From: Acidobacteriota bacterium
GTDB taxonomy: Bacteria; Acidobacteriota; Vicinamibacteria; Vicinamibacterales; 2-12-FULL-66-21
DNA: 64,000 bases
Reading direction: 5' to 3'
Assembly (NCBI GenBank): GCA_016184105.1
Contig: JACPDI010000013.1
Location: 56,046-120,045 of the forward strand
Part shown: piece by piece, positions 17,186 to 26,691 of the stretch
How the letters are laid out: each line of letters starts with the position of its first letter
Numbering within the stretch: position 1 is the stretch's first letter
Position numbers and translations under genes: made by a program
The notes under the pieces: generated by a model
The model's input: only the letters and a program-made list of their open reading frames with translations
Told to the model about the DNA's origin: nothing
Database searches by the model: none

Positions 17186-17626
17186 GTGCTGCGGGGGAAC
17201 TACTCGGCCAAAATCGACGACAAGGGTCGATTGAAGGTGCCTACCACCTTCCGGGTACTCGTCCAGGAACAGCACGGCTCGAACCTCTACGTCACCAGCC
17301 TCTCGGGCGAGTCGGTTCGGATTTATCCGATGCCGGTCTGGCTCGACATCGAGGCCAAGCTCGCGAAGGTGCCCTCGACGCATCCGGCGCGGGCAAGATT
17401 TTTCGATCGCGTGAACTACTACGGCCAGGCCGCGGAGTTCGACACGCAGGGGCGGGTCATCATCCACCCGCGGCTGCGCGACTCGGCAGGCATGAGCGGC
17501 GAGGTGGACGTGTTCGGCCAGTACAACTACCTCGAGATCTGGAACCACGACCGGTTCCTCGCGAAGCTGCAGCGCGAGCCGTTCACCGACGACGACGCGC
17601 GGGCGCTGTCGGAGTTCGGAATATGA
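17186..17626 (+). CDS. mraZ: Transcriptional regulator MraZ
   Basis: 146 residues with two MraZ/AbrB-fold repeats, each with a DxxGR turn: KIDDKGRLKVPTTFR near residue 10 and EFDTQGRVIIHPRLR near residue 85. MraZ forms a ring-shaped DNA-binding oligomer that represses its own operon. GTG start is supported by GGAG at 17174-17177 with 8-nt spacing and by the family's ML/MFRGNY opening. Candidate operator boxes sit directly upstream. First gene of the dcw cluster. Confidence 0.95.
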   Translation: MLRGNYSAKIDDKGRLKVPTTFRVLVQEQHGSNLYVTSLSGESVRIYPMPVWLDIEAKLAKVPSTHPARARFFDRVNYYGQAAEFDTQGRVIIHPRLRDSAGMSGEVDVFGQYNYLEIWNHDRFLAKLQREPFTDDDARALSEFGI

Positions 17627-17673
17627 CCGGTCTTGTGGCTGCCACAAATTAATCCCATCTCCGGGAAAAATTC

Positions 17674-18555
17674 GTGGCACCCACAGATTACGTGCACGAG
17701 CCGGTCCTACTGGCCGAAGTGCTCGTGGCGCTCGAACCGGCACGCGGCGGCACGTTCGTCGATTGCACGGTCGGCCTGGGAGGACACGCGCGGGCCTTGC
17801 TCGACGGAGGCGCCGCCCGGCTCGTCGGCTTCGATCGCGACGCGGACGCGCTGGCCATTGCCGCACAACGGCTCGAGCCCTTCGGGGACCGCGTCACGCT
17901 GGCCCACGCCGACTACCGCGAGCTGCCCTCGGCGCTCGCCGCGCGTGGCATCGAGCACGTGACGGGGATTCTCGCCGACCTCGGCGTGTCGTCGATGCAG
18001 CTGGAGGCGGAAGGACGCGGGTTCAGTTTCCGGCGCGACGAGCCGCTCGACATGCGGATGGACCGCTCCTCGGGTCCGACGGCCGCCGAGCTGTTGCGCG
18101 AGACCGGCGAGGAGGATCTCGCCAATGTGATTTTCCGGTTCGGGGAAGAACGCCACTCGCGCCGCATCGCCCGCGCGATCAAGGCGCGGCGGATCGAGAC
18201 GACGGGCGAGCTGGCCGAAGTGGTGCGGCGCGCGGTGCCGCACCGGGGGTATCAGCGGATCGACCCGGCGACGCGCACCTTCCAGGCGCTGCGCATCTGG
18301 GTCAACCGCGAGCTGGACGGGCTCGACGGGTTCGTCCGGGCAGCGGTCGGCGTGCTGGCGCGCGGGGGGCGCGCCGCGGTCATCAGCTTTCACTCCCTGG
18401 AGGATCGGGTGATCAAGCACACGATGCGTGAGCTGGAGCGGGACGGTGCCGTGCGCCTGCTCTCGCGCAAGCCGATCGGCCCTTCGGACGCGGAGGCCGA
18501 CCGCAATCCGCGCGCGCGCAGCGCCAAGCTGCGCGCGGCCGAGAAGCTGTCATGA
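17674..18555 (+). CDS. rsmH: 16S rRNA (cytosine-1402-N4)-methyltransferase RsmH
   Basis: 293 residues. Typical RsmH motifs: YVHEPVLLAEVL at the N terminus, SAM-binding VDCTVGLGGHARALL, GFDRDADAL, LADLGVSSMQLE, and the C-terminal ISFHSLEDRVIKH. It methylates C1402 of 16S rRNA and is the standard second dcw gene. GTG at 17674 is chosen; a GTG at 17692 would remove the conserved N terminus. The 47-nt gap after mraZ holds nothing obvious. It overlaps ftsL by 4 nt. Confidence 0.95.
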   Translation: MAPTDYVHEPVLLAEVLVALEPARGGTFVDCTVGLGGHARALLDGGAARLVGFDRDADALAIAAQRLEPFGDRVTLAHADYRELPSALAARGIEHVTGILADLGVSSMQLEAEGRGFSFRRDEPLDMRMDRSSGPTAAELLRETGEEDLANVIFRFGEERHSRRIARAIKARRIETTGELAEVVRRAVPHRGYQRIDPATRTFQALRIWVNRELDGLDGFVRAAVGVLARGGRAAVISFHSLEDRVIKHTMRELERDGAVRLLSRKPIGPSDAEADRNPRARSAKLRAAEKLS

Positions 18556-18944
18556 GCGCGGTTGATTTCGAATACGCCATCAAGAAGGACATCCGCAACA
18601 ACCCCATCGTCCGGGAGGTGGACGAGGCGCGGCAGCGCGAGCTGTGGCGCTCGCTCGCGGTCGGCGCGTTCCTCGTGGGCGTCCTGCTCTTCTCGGCGTG
18701 GCAGCACTTCGAGTTGATCAGCCATGGCTACCAGATCGAACGGCTGCAGCGGGAGCGCGCGGCCGAGGAAGAGATCAACCGTCACCTGCGCCTCGAGATC
18801 GAGACGCTGAAGTCGCCCGCGCGGATCGAGCGGATCGCGACAGAGAAGCTGCACATGGTGGCGCCCGCGGCGGGCGACGCCATCGTCATCGAGAAGGTCA
18901 CGCCGCCGGCCCCGCCTGACAAGGCGGTCGTCGCGTCGCGGTAA
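18552..18944 (+). CDS. ftsL: Cell division protein FtsL-like
   Basis: 130 residues: a cytoplasmic N-terminal segment, one membrane helix (about 35-52), a coiled coil (about 58-92, QIERLQRERAAEEEINRHLRLEIETLKSP broken here into heptads) and a short Pro-rich end. This is the bitopic FtsL/FtsB design: it bridges FtsQ and FtsW-FtsI at the septum. Sequence identity to FtsL is weak, as usual; position between rsmH and ftsI decides the call. Confidence 0.8.
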   Translation: MSAVDFEYAIKKDIRNNPIVREVDEARQRELWRSLAVGAFLVGVLLFSAWQHFELISHGYQIERLQRERAAEEEINRHLRLEIETLKSPARIERIATEKLHMVAPAAGDAIVIEKVTPPAPPDKAVVASR

Positions 18945-18955
18945 AGGAGCGTTCG

Positions 18956-21040
18956 TTGGCCGATCGGCGGGGGGTACGGCTGTCGACGCTGATCGCGCGT
19001 GCGCGCGGTCGCGGACGGCCTGCGCGCGCCGCGCGCCGCCGCGACGGGGCGGCGACCCCTCCCGGCTGGCGCGCCGTCGTCCAGAAGCGGCTCGTCGTCA
19101 CGGCACTCCTGTTTGCGGCGTGGGGCGCGGGGATCCAGGCGCGCCTCGTGTGGCTCCAGGTCATTCAGCACTCGGATCTCACGGCCCGCGCCGAGCGCCA
19201 GCAGATGCGGACGGTCGACGCCGTGGCCAAGCGGGGCGAGATCCTCGATCGCAACGGCCACGTGCTCGCCTACAGCGTCGACGCCGAGTCGGTGTACGCC
19301 GTTCCCACGGAAGTGAAGGATCCCGCGCGGACCGCCGCGACGCTGTGCGGCGCGTTTGACGACTGCGACAGCCGGGAGCGGCAGCGCATTGAGGAGCGCT
19401 TGCGGCGCCAGAAGGCGTTCGCCTTCGTTCGCCGGCAGCTCTCACCGGACGAGGCCCGGCGCATCGCCTCGCTCAAGCTCGACGGCATCGGGTTCCTCAA
19501 GGAGAACCGCCGCTACTACCCGAAGAAGGAGCTCGCCGCGCACGTCATCGGCTACGCGGGCGTTGAGAACGTCGGGCTGGCGGGGATCGAGTCCGCCTTC
19601 GATTCGCAGATTCGCGGGCGTGCCGGCCGGATCCTGATCCAGGCCGATGCGCGCCGCCACACCGTGTTCAGCCGGGTCGAACGCCCGGCCACCGCCGGCG
19701 CCGACATCGAGCTGACGATCGACGAGTACCTCCAGTACATCGCCGAGCGTGAGCTGCGCGCGACCGTCGCGGAGAACCGCGCGACGGGCGGCACCATCGT
19801 CATCATGGAGCCGAACTCGGGCGAGATCCTCGCGCTGGCGAACTACCCGACGTTCAACCCCAACACGTTCTGGCGTTACCAGCGCTCTCACACGCGGAAC
19901 CGGGCGATCCAGGAGATCTACGAGCCGGGGTCGACCTTCAAGATCGTCACGGCGTCGGCGGCGTTCGAGGAATCGGTGGTCGATCCCGAGGATCTGATCA
20001 ACGTCACCGGCGGCCGGATCGCGTTCGGTGCGCGCGTCATCCACGACACGCACGACTACGGGATCCTGTCGTTCACCGACGTGCTCGTGAAGTCGAGCAA
20101 CGTCGGCGCGATCAAGATTGGCCTCAAGCTCGGACCCGAGCGCCTGAACCGGTACGTGCATCGCTTCGGGTTCGGCCAGACGCTGTCGCCCGAGCTGCGC
20201 GGCGAATCGCAGGGGATCGTGTGGAACGCGGGGGAGCTGAACGACAGCGCGCTGGCGTCGGTCTCGATGGGCTACCAGATCGGCGTCACGCCGCTGCAGA
20301 TGGCCACCGCGGTCAGCTCGGTCGCCAATGGCGGCGAGCTCATGGAGCCGCACATCGTTCGTGCCGTGGTCCGCAACGGCCGTCGCACCGAAACTCCGCG
20401 AAAGGCGCTCCGGCGGACCATTTCTGCGAACACGGCGGCCGAGCTGACGGCCATTCTCGAGGACGTCGTCGAGCGCGGGACGGCCCGGGCGGCGAAGCTC
20501 GAGTCCTATCAGGTAGCGGGCAAGACCGGCACGGCGGCCAAGCTCGTCGGCGGACGGTACTCGAAGAGCGAGTACCACGCGTCGTTCATCGGCTTCGTGC
20601 CCTCGCGTCGTCCTGCTCTGACGATCCTGGTCGTGATCGACTCGCCGCGCTCGAAGGGTTACTACGGCGGCGTGGTCGCCGCGCCGGTGTTCAAGCGCGT
20701 CGCCGAAGCCGCGTTGCGGCACCTCGGCGTGCCCCCGACCGTCAACCCGGTTCCTCCAGTGCTCGTCGCGCGCAACGCGGGCGACAGCCGCGACGTGCCG
20801 GTGCCCACGCGTGCCGCCGCCGTCCTTGACGCCGGCGTCCAGGTTGCGCGCGACGGGCTCATGCCGGACCTCCGCGGGCTGAGCGGGCGCGAAGCCCTGC
20901 GCATGGCGGCGAAGCTCGGGCTGGCGACGCATCTTCGCGGGCGCGGGCTCGTGGTTGAACAGTCCCCGCTGCCCGGGACGGCCGTCGAGCGCGGCACCCC
21001 GTGCGAAATCGTGCTGGGACGGGAAGGAGCCACGCCGTGA
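18956..21040 (+). CDS. ftsI: Division-specific transpeptidase FtsI (class B PBP) with PASTA domain
   Basis: 694 residues. An Arg-rich cytoplasmic tail (1-40), one membrane helix (about 45-66), dimerisation domain, then the transpeptidase: catalytic S326 in GSTFK, SSN at 380-382 and KTG at 523-525. A single PASTA domain (about 622-690) ends the protein, a feature of some spore-former, actinobacterial and acidobacterial FtsI/SpoVD proteins. TTG start is supported by AAAGGAG 7 nt upstream. It crosslinks septal peptidoglycan with FtsW, encoded downstream. Confidence 0.95.
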   Translation: MADRRGVRLSTLIARARGRGRPARAARRRDGAATPPGWRAVVQKRLVVTALLFAAWGAGIQARLVWLQVIQHSDLTARAERQQMRTVDAVAKRGEILDRNGHVLAYSVDAESVYAVPTEVKDPARTAATLCGAFDDCDSRERQRIEERLRRQKAFAFVRRQLSPDEARRIASLKLDGIGFLKENRRYYPKKELAAHVIGYAGVENVGLAGIESAFDSQIRGRAGRILIQADARRHTVFSRVERPATAGADIELTIDEYLQYIAERELRATVAENRATGGTIVIMEPNSGEILALANYPTFNPNTFWRYQRSHTRNRAIQEIYEPGSTFKIVTASAAFEESVVDPEDLINVTGGRIAFGARVIHDTHDYGILSFTDVLVKSSNVGAIKIGLKLGPERLNRYVHRFGFGQTLSPELRGESQGIVWNAGELNDSALASVSMGYQIGVTPLQMATAVSSVANGGELMEPHIVRAVVRNGRRTETPRKALRRTISANTAAELTAILEDVVERGTARAAKLESYQVAGKTGTAAKLVGGRYSKSEYHASFIGFVPSRRPALTILVVIDSPRSKGYYGGVVAAPVFKRVAEAALRHLGVPPTVNPVPPVLVARNAGDSRDVPVPTRAAAVLDAGVQVARDGLMPDLRGLSGREALRMAAKLGLATHLRGRGLVVEQSPLPGTAVERGTPCEIVLGREGATP

Positions 21041-22551
21041 CGTTGGGCGTGCTGCTCCAGGCCGCCGCATCGACGCGCGTTGCCGCCGGCACGATCGACC
21101 GCGCGCTCGCCCGGCGCGAGGTGAGCGCGATCGGGTACGACTCGCGTCGTGCTCAGCCGGCGTCCGTGTTCATCGCGATGCGCGGCGAGCGTGCCGACGG
21201 CGCGTCGTTCGCCCCCCAGGCCGTGGCCCGCGGGGCGATGGCCGTGATTGCCGAAACGCCGAATCCGGACCTGCCCGTCGCGTGGATCGTCGTCGCGGAC
21301 GCGCGCCAGGCGATCGCAGAGCTTGCGGCGGCGTTCTTCGATCGCCCGAGCGAGGCGATGCAGGTGGTCGGCATCACCGGCACCAACGGCAAGACGACGA
21401 CGTCGTACCTGCTCCAGTCCATCTTCGAAGCCGCCGGCGTGAAATGCGGGCGTATCGGGACGGTCGGGTACAGCGTCGCGGGAGAGGAGCGCGCCGCGCC
21501 GCATACGACGCCCGAAGCTCCCGACATCCAGGCGATGCTGCGCGAAATGGTCAACGCCGGCAGCGGCGCCTGCGCGATGGAGGTCTCCTCGCACGCGCTC
21601 GCCCTCAGGCGGGTGGACGCGATGCGCTTCGCCGCCGCGATCTTCACGAACCTGACGCGCGACCACCTCGACTTTCACGAAAACATGGACGCGTATTTCG
21701 AGGCGAAGCGGCGGCTCTTCGAGATGCTGCCACCGGGCAGCGTCGCCTCGATCAACGCAGACGATGCGCGCGCGGCGGCGCTCGTCGAGGTTTCGCCACG
21801 CCCGGTCACGTATGCCGTCGACCGCCCCGCGGACGTCACGCCCGGCCCGATTGACATGTCCATCGAGGGCCTGGCATTCGAGATCCGCACGCCGCGCGGG
21901 TTGCTGCGGGTCCGCTCCAGGCTCGTCGGCCGCCCGAACGTCTACAACATCCTGTCCGCCGTGGCCGTCAGCGTGGCGCTCGACCTGCCGTTCGACGCGC
22001 TCGAACGCGGCGTCGAGGCCCTGGAGCACGTGCCCGGCAGGTTCCAGGTTGTCTCGGGCGAAGGCGACGACGTCCGCGTCGTGATCGACTACGCCCACAC
22101 GGACGATGCGCTGCGCAACCTGCTCGAGACCGCGCGGCCGCTCGCTGCGGCCCGGGTGATCACCGTCTTCGGGTGCGGGGGCGATCGCGATCGAACGAAA
22201 CGGCCGCTCATGGGCGCCGTCGCCGCTCGACTGAGCGATGTCGTCATCCTCACCTCCGACAACCCACGGAGCGAAGACCCGGACCGCATCATCGACGAGA
22301 TCCAGCGGGGCATCCCGGCAGGGAGTCAGAAGAGCACCGCGAAGCGACCCCAGGTGCTCACGATTGTCGATCGCCGCGCGGCCATCGACCGGGCGGTGAA
22401 GGACGCGCGCGCCGGCGACCTCGTCCTGATCGCCGGCAAGGGGCACGAGCGCACCCAGACGGTCGGCACGCGCGTGCTGCCGTTCGACGACGTCGAAGTG
22501 GCGCGCGGCGCGCTGGCGCGCCGGCGCGCCGGGAGCCGGGTCTCCTCATGA
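21037..22551 (+). CDS. murE: UDP-MurNAc-L-Ala-D-Glu:meso-DAP ligase MurE
   Basis: 504 residues from the GTG at 21037, which has AAGGAG about 7 nt upstream and overlaps the ftsI stop. ATP loop GITGTNGKTTTSY (112-124), carbamylated-Lys site in FEAKRRLF (K224), and DNPR at 408-411, the motif that selects meso-diaminopimelate over lysine. The cell wall is therefore predicted to be DAP type. It adds the third stem residue to the cytoplasmic precursor. Confidence 0.95.
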   Translation: MTLGVLLQAAASTRVAAGTIDRALARREVSAIGYDSRRAQPASVFIAMRGERADGASFAPQAVARGAMAVIAETPNPDLPVAWIVVADARQAIAELAAAFFDRPSEAMQVVGITGTNGKTTTSYLLQSIFEAAGVKCGRIGTVGYSVAGEERAAPHTTPEAPDIQAMLREMVNAGSGACAMEVSSHALALRRVDAMRFAAAIFTNLTRDHLDFHENMDAYFEAKRRLFEMLPPGSVASINADDARAAALVEVSPRPVTYAVDRPADVTPGPIDMSIEGLAFEIRTPRGLLRVRSRLVGRPNVYNILSAVAVSVALDLPFDALERGVEALEHVPGRFQVVSGEGDDVRVVIDYAHTDDALRNLLETARPLAAARVITVFGCGGDRDRTKRPLMGAVAARLSDVVILTSDNPRSEDPDRIIDEIQRGIPAGSQKSTAKRPQVLTIVDRRAAIDRAVKDARAGDLVLIAGKGHERTQTVGTRVLPFDDVEVARGALARRRAGSRVSS

Positions 22552-23957
22552 CGCGCCGCGAGCACATGCGACTGAACGCGCAGTGGATCGCGCAGGCCTG
22601 CGACGGGACGCTCGTCGCGGGCGATCCGCGCCAGGCGATCGACGGGTTCTCGATCGATACGCGGACGCTCGCGCCCGGCGATCTGTTCATCGCGCTGCGT
22701 GGCGAGCGATTCGACGGCAACGCGTTCATCCGCGAGGCGCTCGCGAAAGGGGCGTCCGGCGTCATCGCGGACCGCGGCTTCACGTGGCCGGCAGACACGG
22801 CGGGTGTCGCGATTGCGGTGCACGACACGCTTCGCGCCCTGCAGACCCTGGCTGCGGCGGTGCGCCGTTCGTCCGGAACCCGGGTCGTGGCCGTGACCGG
22901 CAGCGCGGGGAAGACGACCACGAAAGAGATCGCGGCGGAGTTCCTCGGCGCCCGGTACCAGGTGTTTCGCAACACGGGGAACCTGAACAACCATATCGGG
23001 CTGCCGCTGTCCCTTCTCGAGCTCAGGCACGCGCCGGACGTCGCCGTCGTGGAGCTTGGCATGAACCATCCGGGCGAGATCCGCACGCTCGTCGACATCG
23101 CGCGCCCGGACGTTCGCGTGTGGACCAACGTGGGCGACGCGCACCTGGGGTTCTTCGGCACGCCCGACGCGATCGCCGACGCGAAGGCGGAGGTTCTCGA
23201 GTTGGCCGCCCCCGGCGACATCGTGGTGGCCAACGCAGACGATGCGCGCGTCATGCAGCGGGTGCGGCGCTTCCCGGGGAGCACGATCACGTTCGGGATC
23301 GATCGTCCGGCAGACGTGAAAGCCGGGCAGGTGGAGGATCGTGGCGTGGACGGCTCGCGCGCGCGCGTCGTGATGCCGCACGGCGAGCGGACACTGAGCA
23401 CACCGCTGCTCGGCCGCGGGAATCTGTACAACGTGCTGGCAGCCACGGCGGTCGCCCTGCACTTCGGCATCGGGCTGGACGAGGTGGCAAGTCGCACGGC
23501 CTCTCTTCGACCCGCGTACCACCGCGGCGAAGTGATCCGCCTGGCCAGCGGCGTGACGCTCATCGACGACTCGTACAACTCGAGCCCGTCCGCGCTCCAG
23601 CGCGCGCTGGATGTCGTCGCGCGGAGCACCGGGTACTCCCGCAGGGCGGCGGTGCTCGGCGAGATGCTGGAGCTTGGCGACCTGGCGGCCGGGCTCCACG
23701 AACGCTGCGGCGAATCGGCCGGACGAGCAGGCCTGGCGTGGCTGATTGCGGTCGGCGGCGAGCCGGCTGCCGCCCTGGCGCGCGCGGCCTCGCGGTCGGG
23801 CGTGCCGCAGGAAGGCGTGCTCCACGTGCCGAACAGCACCGAGGCCGCGGAAGCCGCGCTCGCGCGCGTCCGCCCGGGCGATCTCGTCCTCGTGAAGGGC
23901 TCCCGCGGAATCGGCACGGACCGCGTGGTGGCGCGCATGAAGGAGGCGGCGGCGTAA
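22548..23957 (+). CDS. murF: UDP-MurNAc-tripeptide:D-Ala-D-Ala ligase MurF
   Basis: 469 residues. ATP loop VTGSAGKTTTKE, the MurF hallmark NLNNHIGLPLSLLEL, ELGMNHPGEI and DDSYNSSPSALQRAL. It adds D-Ala-D-Ala to complete the pentapeptide. ATG at 22548 overlaps the murE stop by 4 nt; longer frames upstream read murE sequence out of frame. Its own stop shares one base with the mraY start (TAATG). Confidence 0.95.
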   Translation: MTRREHMRLNAQWIAQACDGTLVAGDPRQAIDGFSIDTRTLAPGDLFIALRGERFDGNAFIREALAKGASGVIADRGFTWPADTAGVAIAVHDTLRALQTLAAAVRRSSGTRVVAVTGSAGKTTTKEIAAEFLGARYQVFRNTGNLNNHIGLPLSLLELRHAPDVAVVELGMNHPGEIRTLVDIARPDVRVWTNVGDAHLGFFGTPDAIADAKAEVLELAAPGDIVVANADDARVMQRVRRFPGSTITFGIDRPADVKAGQVEDRGVDGSRARVVMPHGERTLSTPLLGRGNLYNVLAATAVALHFGIGLDEVASRTASLRPAYHRGEVIRLASGVTLIDDSYNSSPSALQRALDVVARSTGYSRRAAVLGEMLELGDLAAGLHERCGESAGRAGLAWLIAVGGEPAAALARAASRSGVPQEGVLHVPNSTEAAEAALARVRPGDLVLVKGSRGIGTDRVVARMKEAAA

Positions 23958-25051
23958 TGCTCTACCACCTCCTGTACCCGCTGCACACGTCGATCTCGGC
24001 GCTGAACGTGACGCGGTACATCACGTTCCGCACGGCGGCGGCGAGCGTCACGGCGCTCGCCATCAGCCTCTTACTCGGCCCCTGGCTGATCCGGCGCCTC
24101 CGCGAGTTCCAGATTGGGCAGGTCGTCCGCCACGACGGCCCCGCGACGCACCGCACGAAGGCGGGCACACCCACCATGGGGGGGCTGTTGATCCTCGCGG
24201 CGGCGCTGATCCCCACGCTGCTCTGGGCCGATCTGACGAACCCGTACATCTGGATCGCCGTGCTCGCAACCGCGGCGTTCGGCGGCGTCGGGTTTCTCGA
24301 CGACTACTTGAAGGTGACGCGGCGCTCCCATCACGGGTTGCGCCCGCGCGACAAGATGGGCGGGCAGGTCGTCGTCGCGCTGCTTGTTGGCCTGGCGGTG
24401 CTCTGGCTGTCCAACACGCAGCCGCCGCTCTACAACACGCGCCTGATCTTCCCGTTCTTCAAGCGCCTGATCCCCGACCTGGGAGTGTTCTACGTCGCGT
24501 TTGCGGTGCTGGTGCTCGTGAGCTGGTCGAATGCCGTGAACCTCACCGACGGTCTGGACGGGCTGGCGATCAGCATTTTCGCCGTCGCCGCCGCGGCGCT
24601 CACCGCGCTCGCCTACATCAGCGGGCATCGGATTTTCGCGGAGTACCTGCAGTTGCTGCGGCTGACGCCGCTCGCGGGCGAGCTGACGATCTTCTGCGGC
24701 TCGCTCGTCGGCGCGAGCCTCGGGTTCCTCTGGTACAACTCGTACCCCGCCGAAATCTTCATGGGAGACGTCGGGTCGCTGGCGCTTGGCGGCGCGCTCG
24801 GGACCGTCGCCATCCTGATCAAGCAGGAACTGCTCCTCATCATTGTCGGCGGGGTGTTCGTGGCCGAAGCCGCGTCGGTCGTGATTCAGGTCGCCTCGTT
24901 CAAGCTGACCGGGCAGCGCGTGTTCCGCATGGCCCCGCTCCACCATCACTTCGAGTTGATCGGGTGGAGCGAGCCCAAGGTCATCACCCGCTTTCTGATC
25001 CTCGCGATCCTCTGCGCGTTGTTCAGCCTGACAACGCTGAAGCTCAGGTGA
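23957..25051 (+). CDS. mraY: Phospho-MurNAc-pentapeptide transferase MraY
   Basis: 364 residues with about ten membrane helices. Conserved: HRTKAGTPTMGG, the FLDDYLK catalytic Asp pair region, NLTDGLDGLA and a C-terminal HHHFELIGWSEPKV. It makes lipid I by moving the precursor onto undecaprenyl phosphate. ATG at 23957 overlaps the murF stop by one base. An N-terminal YHLLYPLHTSISALNVTRYI stretch matches the family start. Confidence 0.95.
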   Translation: MLYHLLYPLHTSISALNVTRYITFRTAAASVTALAISLLLGPWLIRRLREFQIGQVVRHDGPATHRTKAGTPTMGGLLILAAALIPTLLWADLTNPYIWIAVLATAAFGGVGFLDDYLKVTRRSHHGLRPRDKMGGQVVVALLVGLAVLWLSNTQPPLYNTRLIFPFFKRLIPDLGVFYVAFAVLVLVSWSNAVNLTDGLDGLAISIFAVAAAALTALAYISGHRIFAEYLQLLRLTPLAGELTIFCGSLVGASLGFLWYNSYPAEIFMGDVGSLALGGALGTVAILIKQELLLIIVGGVFVAEAASVVIQVASFKLTGQRVFRMAPLHHHFELIGWSEPKVITRFLILAILCALFSLTTLKLR

Positions 25052-25055
25052 TGGC

Positions 25056-26420
25056 GTGGCGAACTTCAGCGTGGCGGGGCAGCGGGTGGTGGTCGTCGGC
25101 GCGGCGCGAAGCGGGTTGGCCGCGGCGCACCTGCTGGCGAAGCGAGGCGCACGCGTGACGCTCACCGACGTGAAACCGCAGGTCGAGGGGGCGGAGGCGC
25201 TGGTGGCGGCGGGAGTCGATCTCGAGCTGGGGGGCCACGGTGCGGACACGCTCGCTCGTGCCGACCTCGTGGTGCTCAGCCCCGGTGTCCCGTCGCGCCA
25301 GGCGGCGATTGACGTCGCGCGCGCCAGGAACATCCCGGTCATCGGTGAGGTGGAGCTCGCCTCACGCTGGCTGAAAGGACGAATCATCGCGGTCACCGGC
25401 ACGAAGGGGAAGTCGACGACGACGACACTCATCGGACGCATGCTCGCGGAAGGGGGCATGCGCGCGCCCGTCGGCGGGAACATCGGCCTTGCGCTCAGCG
25501 CGCAGGTCGAAGACTCGACGCCGGACACGCTGCACGTGGTTGAAGTCAGCAGCTTTCAGCTGGAGGGCACCGGGACGTTTCACCCGTGGGTGGCGGTGCT
25601 GCTGAACTTTTCGCGCGATCACCTCGACCGCCATGCGTCCGTTGAGGAGTATGCCGGTGCGAAGGCGCGAATCTTCGCCAACCAGGAACCGGGCGACTGG
25701 GCGGTCATCAACGCCGACGATCCCCAGGTCCTGGAGCTGGCGCGCGGCGGCCGCGCGCGCCGCCTGTTTTTCGGCGGTGCCACGCTCGACGAAGGGATTG
25801 CGACGACGTCAACCGCGATCGTCAGGCGATCGCGGGGGCGGGATGAAACGCTCGTGCCGCTGTCGTCCGTGAAGCTGATCGGCCGGCACCTCCTCGCGGA
25901 TGTCGCGGCGGCGGCGGGGGTGGCCTCGATTGCCGGAGTCGCACCCGCGGCCATGACGCGCGCCGTCGAGGGGTTCACCGGCCTGGAGCACGCGCTCGAA
26001 CCGGCCGGCGAGGTGCGCGGGATTCGGTTCGTCAACGACTCGAAGGCGACCAACATCGAGGCGGCGCGGCGCGCGATCGAGAGCTTCGATGCCGGACTCG
26101 TCGTGATTCTCGGCGGCCGGTTCAAAGGCGGCGATTTCGCCGATTTGCGCGAGCCGCTGGCGGCGCGTGCCGCCGCGGTGATCGCCATGGGCGAGGCCCG
26201 TGGGCTCGTGACAGGCGCGCTCGAAGGGGCGGTGGCCGTGCGAGAGGTCGACACTTTTCACGATGCCGTGCGCGCCGCCTACAGCGCCGCATCCGCGCCC
26301 GGAACGGTGCTGCTGGCCCCGGCGTGCGCGAGCTTCGACATGTTCCGCGATTACGCGGAGCGCGGCCGGGCGTTCAAAGCGGAAGTGGCGGCGTTGAAGA
26401 AGGAGATCGAAGGGGTTTAG
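25056..26420 (+). CDS. murD: UDP-MurNAc-L-Ala:D-Glu ligase MurD
   Basis: 454 residues. N-terminal Rossmann-like domain (VVVVGAARSGLAAAHLL), ATP loop VTGTKGKSTTTTL, NFSRDHLDRH, and NDSKATN with the C-terminal LAPACASFDMFRDYAERG. It adds D-Glu to the precursor. GTG at 25056 is taken, 4 nt after the mraY stop; GTG at 25071 is an alternative. The TAG stop lies inside the left arm of a palindrome (26418-26445). Confidence 0.94.
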   Translation: MANFSVAGQRVVVVGAARSGLAAAHLLAKRGARVTLTDVKPQVEGAEALVAAGVDLELGGHGADTLARADLVVLSPGVPSRQAAIDVARARNIPVIGEVELASRWLKGRIIAVTGTKGKSTTTTLIGRMLAEGGMRAPVGGNIGLALSAQVEDSTPDTLHVVEVSSFQLEGTGTFHPWVAVLLNFSRDHLDRHASVEEYAGAKARIFANQEPGDWAVINADDPQVLELARGGRARRLFFGGATLDEGIATTSTAIVRRSRGRDETLVPLSSVKLIGRHLLADVAAAAGVASIAGVAPAAMTRAVEGFTGLEHALEPAGEVRGIRFVNDSKATNIEAARRAIESFDAGLVVILGGRFKGGDFADLREPLAARAAAVIAMGEARGLVTGALEGAVAVREVDTFHDAVRAAYSAASAPGTVLLAPACASFDMFRDYAERGRAFKAEVAALKKEIEGV

Positions 26421-26445
26421 CCGCCGGCCTCCGGACCGGCGGCTA
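26418..26445. repeat. Palindrome on the murD stop codon
   Basis: TAGCCGCCGG (26418-26427) and CCGGCGGCTA (26436-26445) form a 10-bp perfect hairpin with loop CCTCCGGA. The TAG is the murD stop codon. No U-run follows, so it is not a typical terminator. Confidence 0.85.
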
Positions 26446-26501
26446 CTCGCGGGTCGGGCTGACCGTGGCGCAGGCCGCAGCCGGCCGTCCGTGAGATCAA
26501 T

Positions 26502-26630
26502 CCGTGAGCGGTGAGCAGTCATCAGGGGGCCCCAGCGATAGGGAACTGGCCGCTGGGAGCGCAGGCTGCCCCGGCCTGCGAGGCTGGTGTCTCTATCCGA
26601 GGCTCGCTGGTGACTGCTGACCGCTCACGG
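26502..26630. repeat. 24-nt inverted repeats flanking an 81-nt GC-rich insert
   Basis: The left arm (26502-26525, core GAGCGGTGAGCAGTCA) and right arm (26607-26630, core TGACTGCTGACCGCTC) match at 22 of 24 positions as inverted copies. Between them is a smaller CGCAGGC/GGCCTGCG hairpin. The element fills most of the only sizeable gap inside the dcw cluster (26421-26691); no promoter of note is seen in front of ftsW. Confidence 0.8.
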
Positions 26631-26691
26631 GAGCTGACGATGCCGCCCGTATTCTCGGCCGCTGCGGCAGCGGCCTTTAGAGCCGTGCAGT

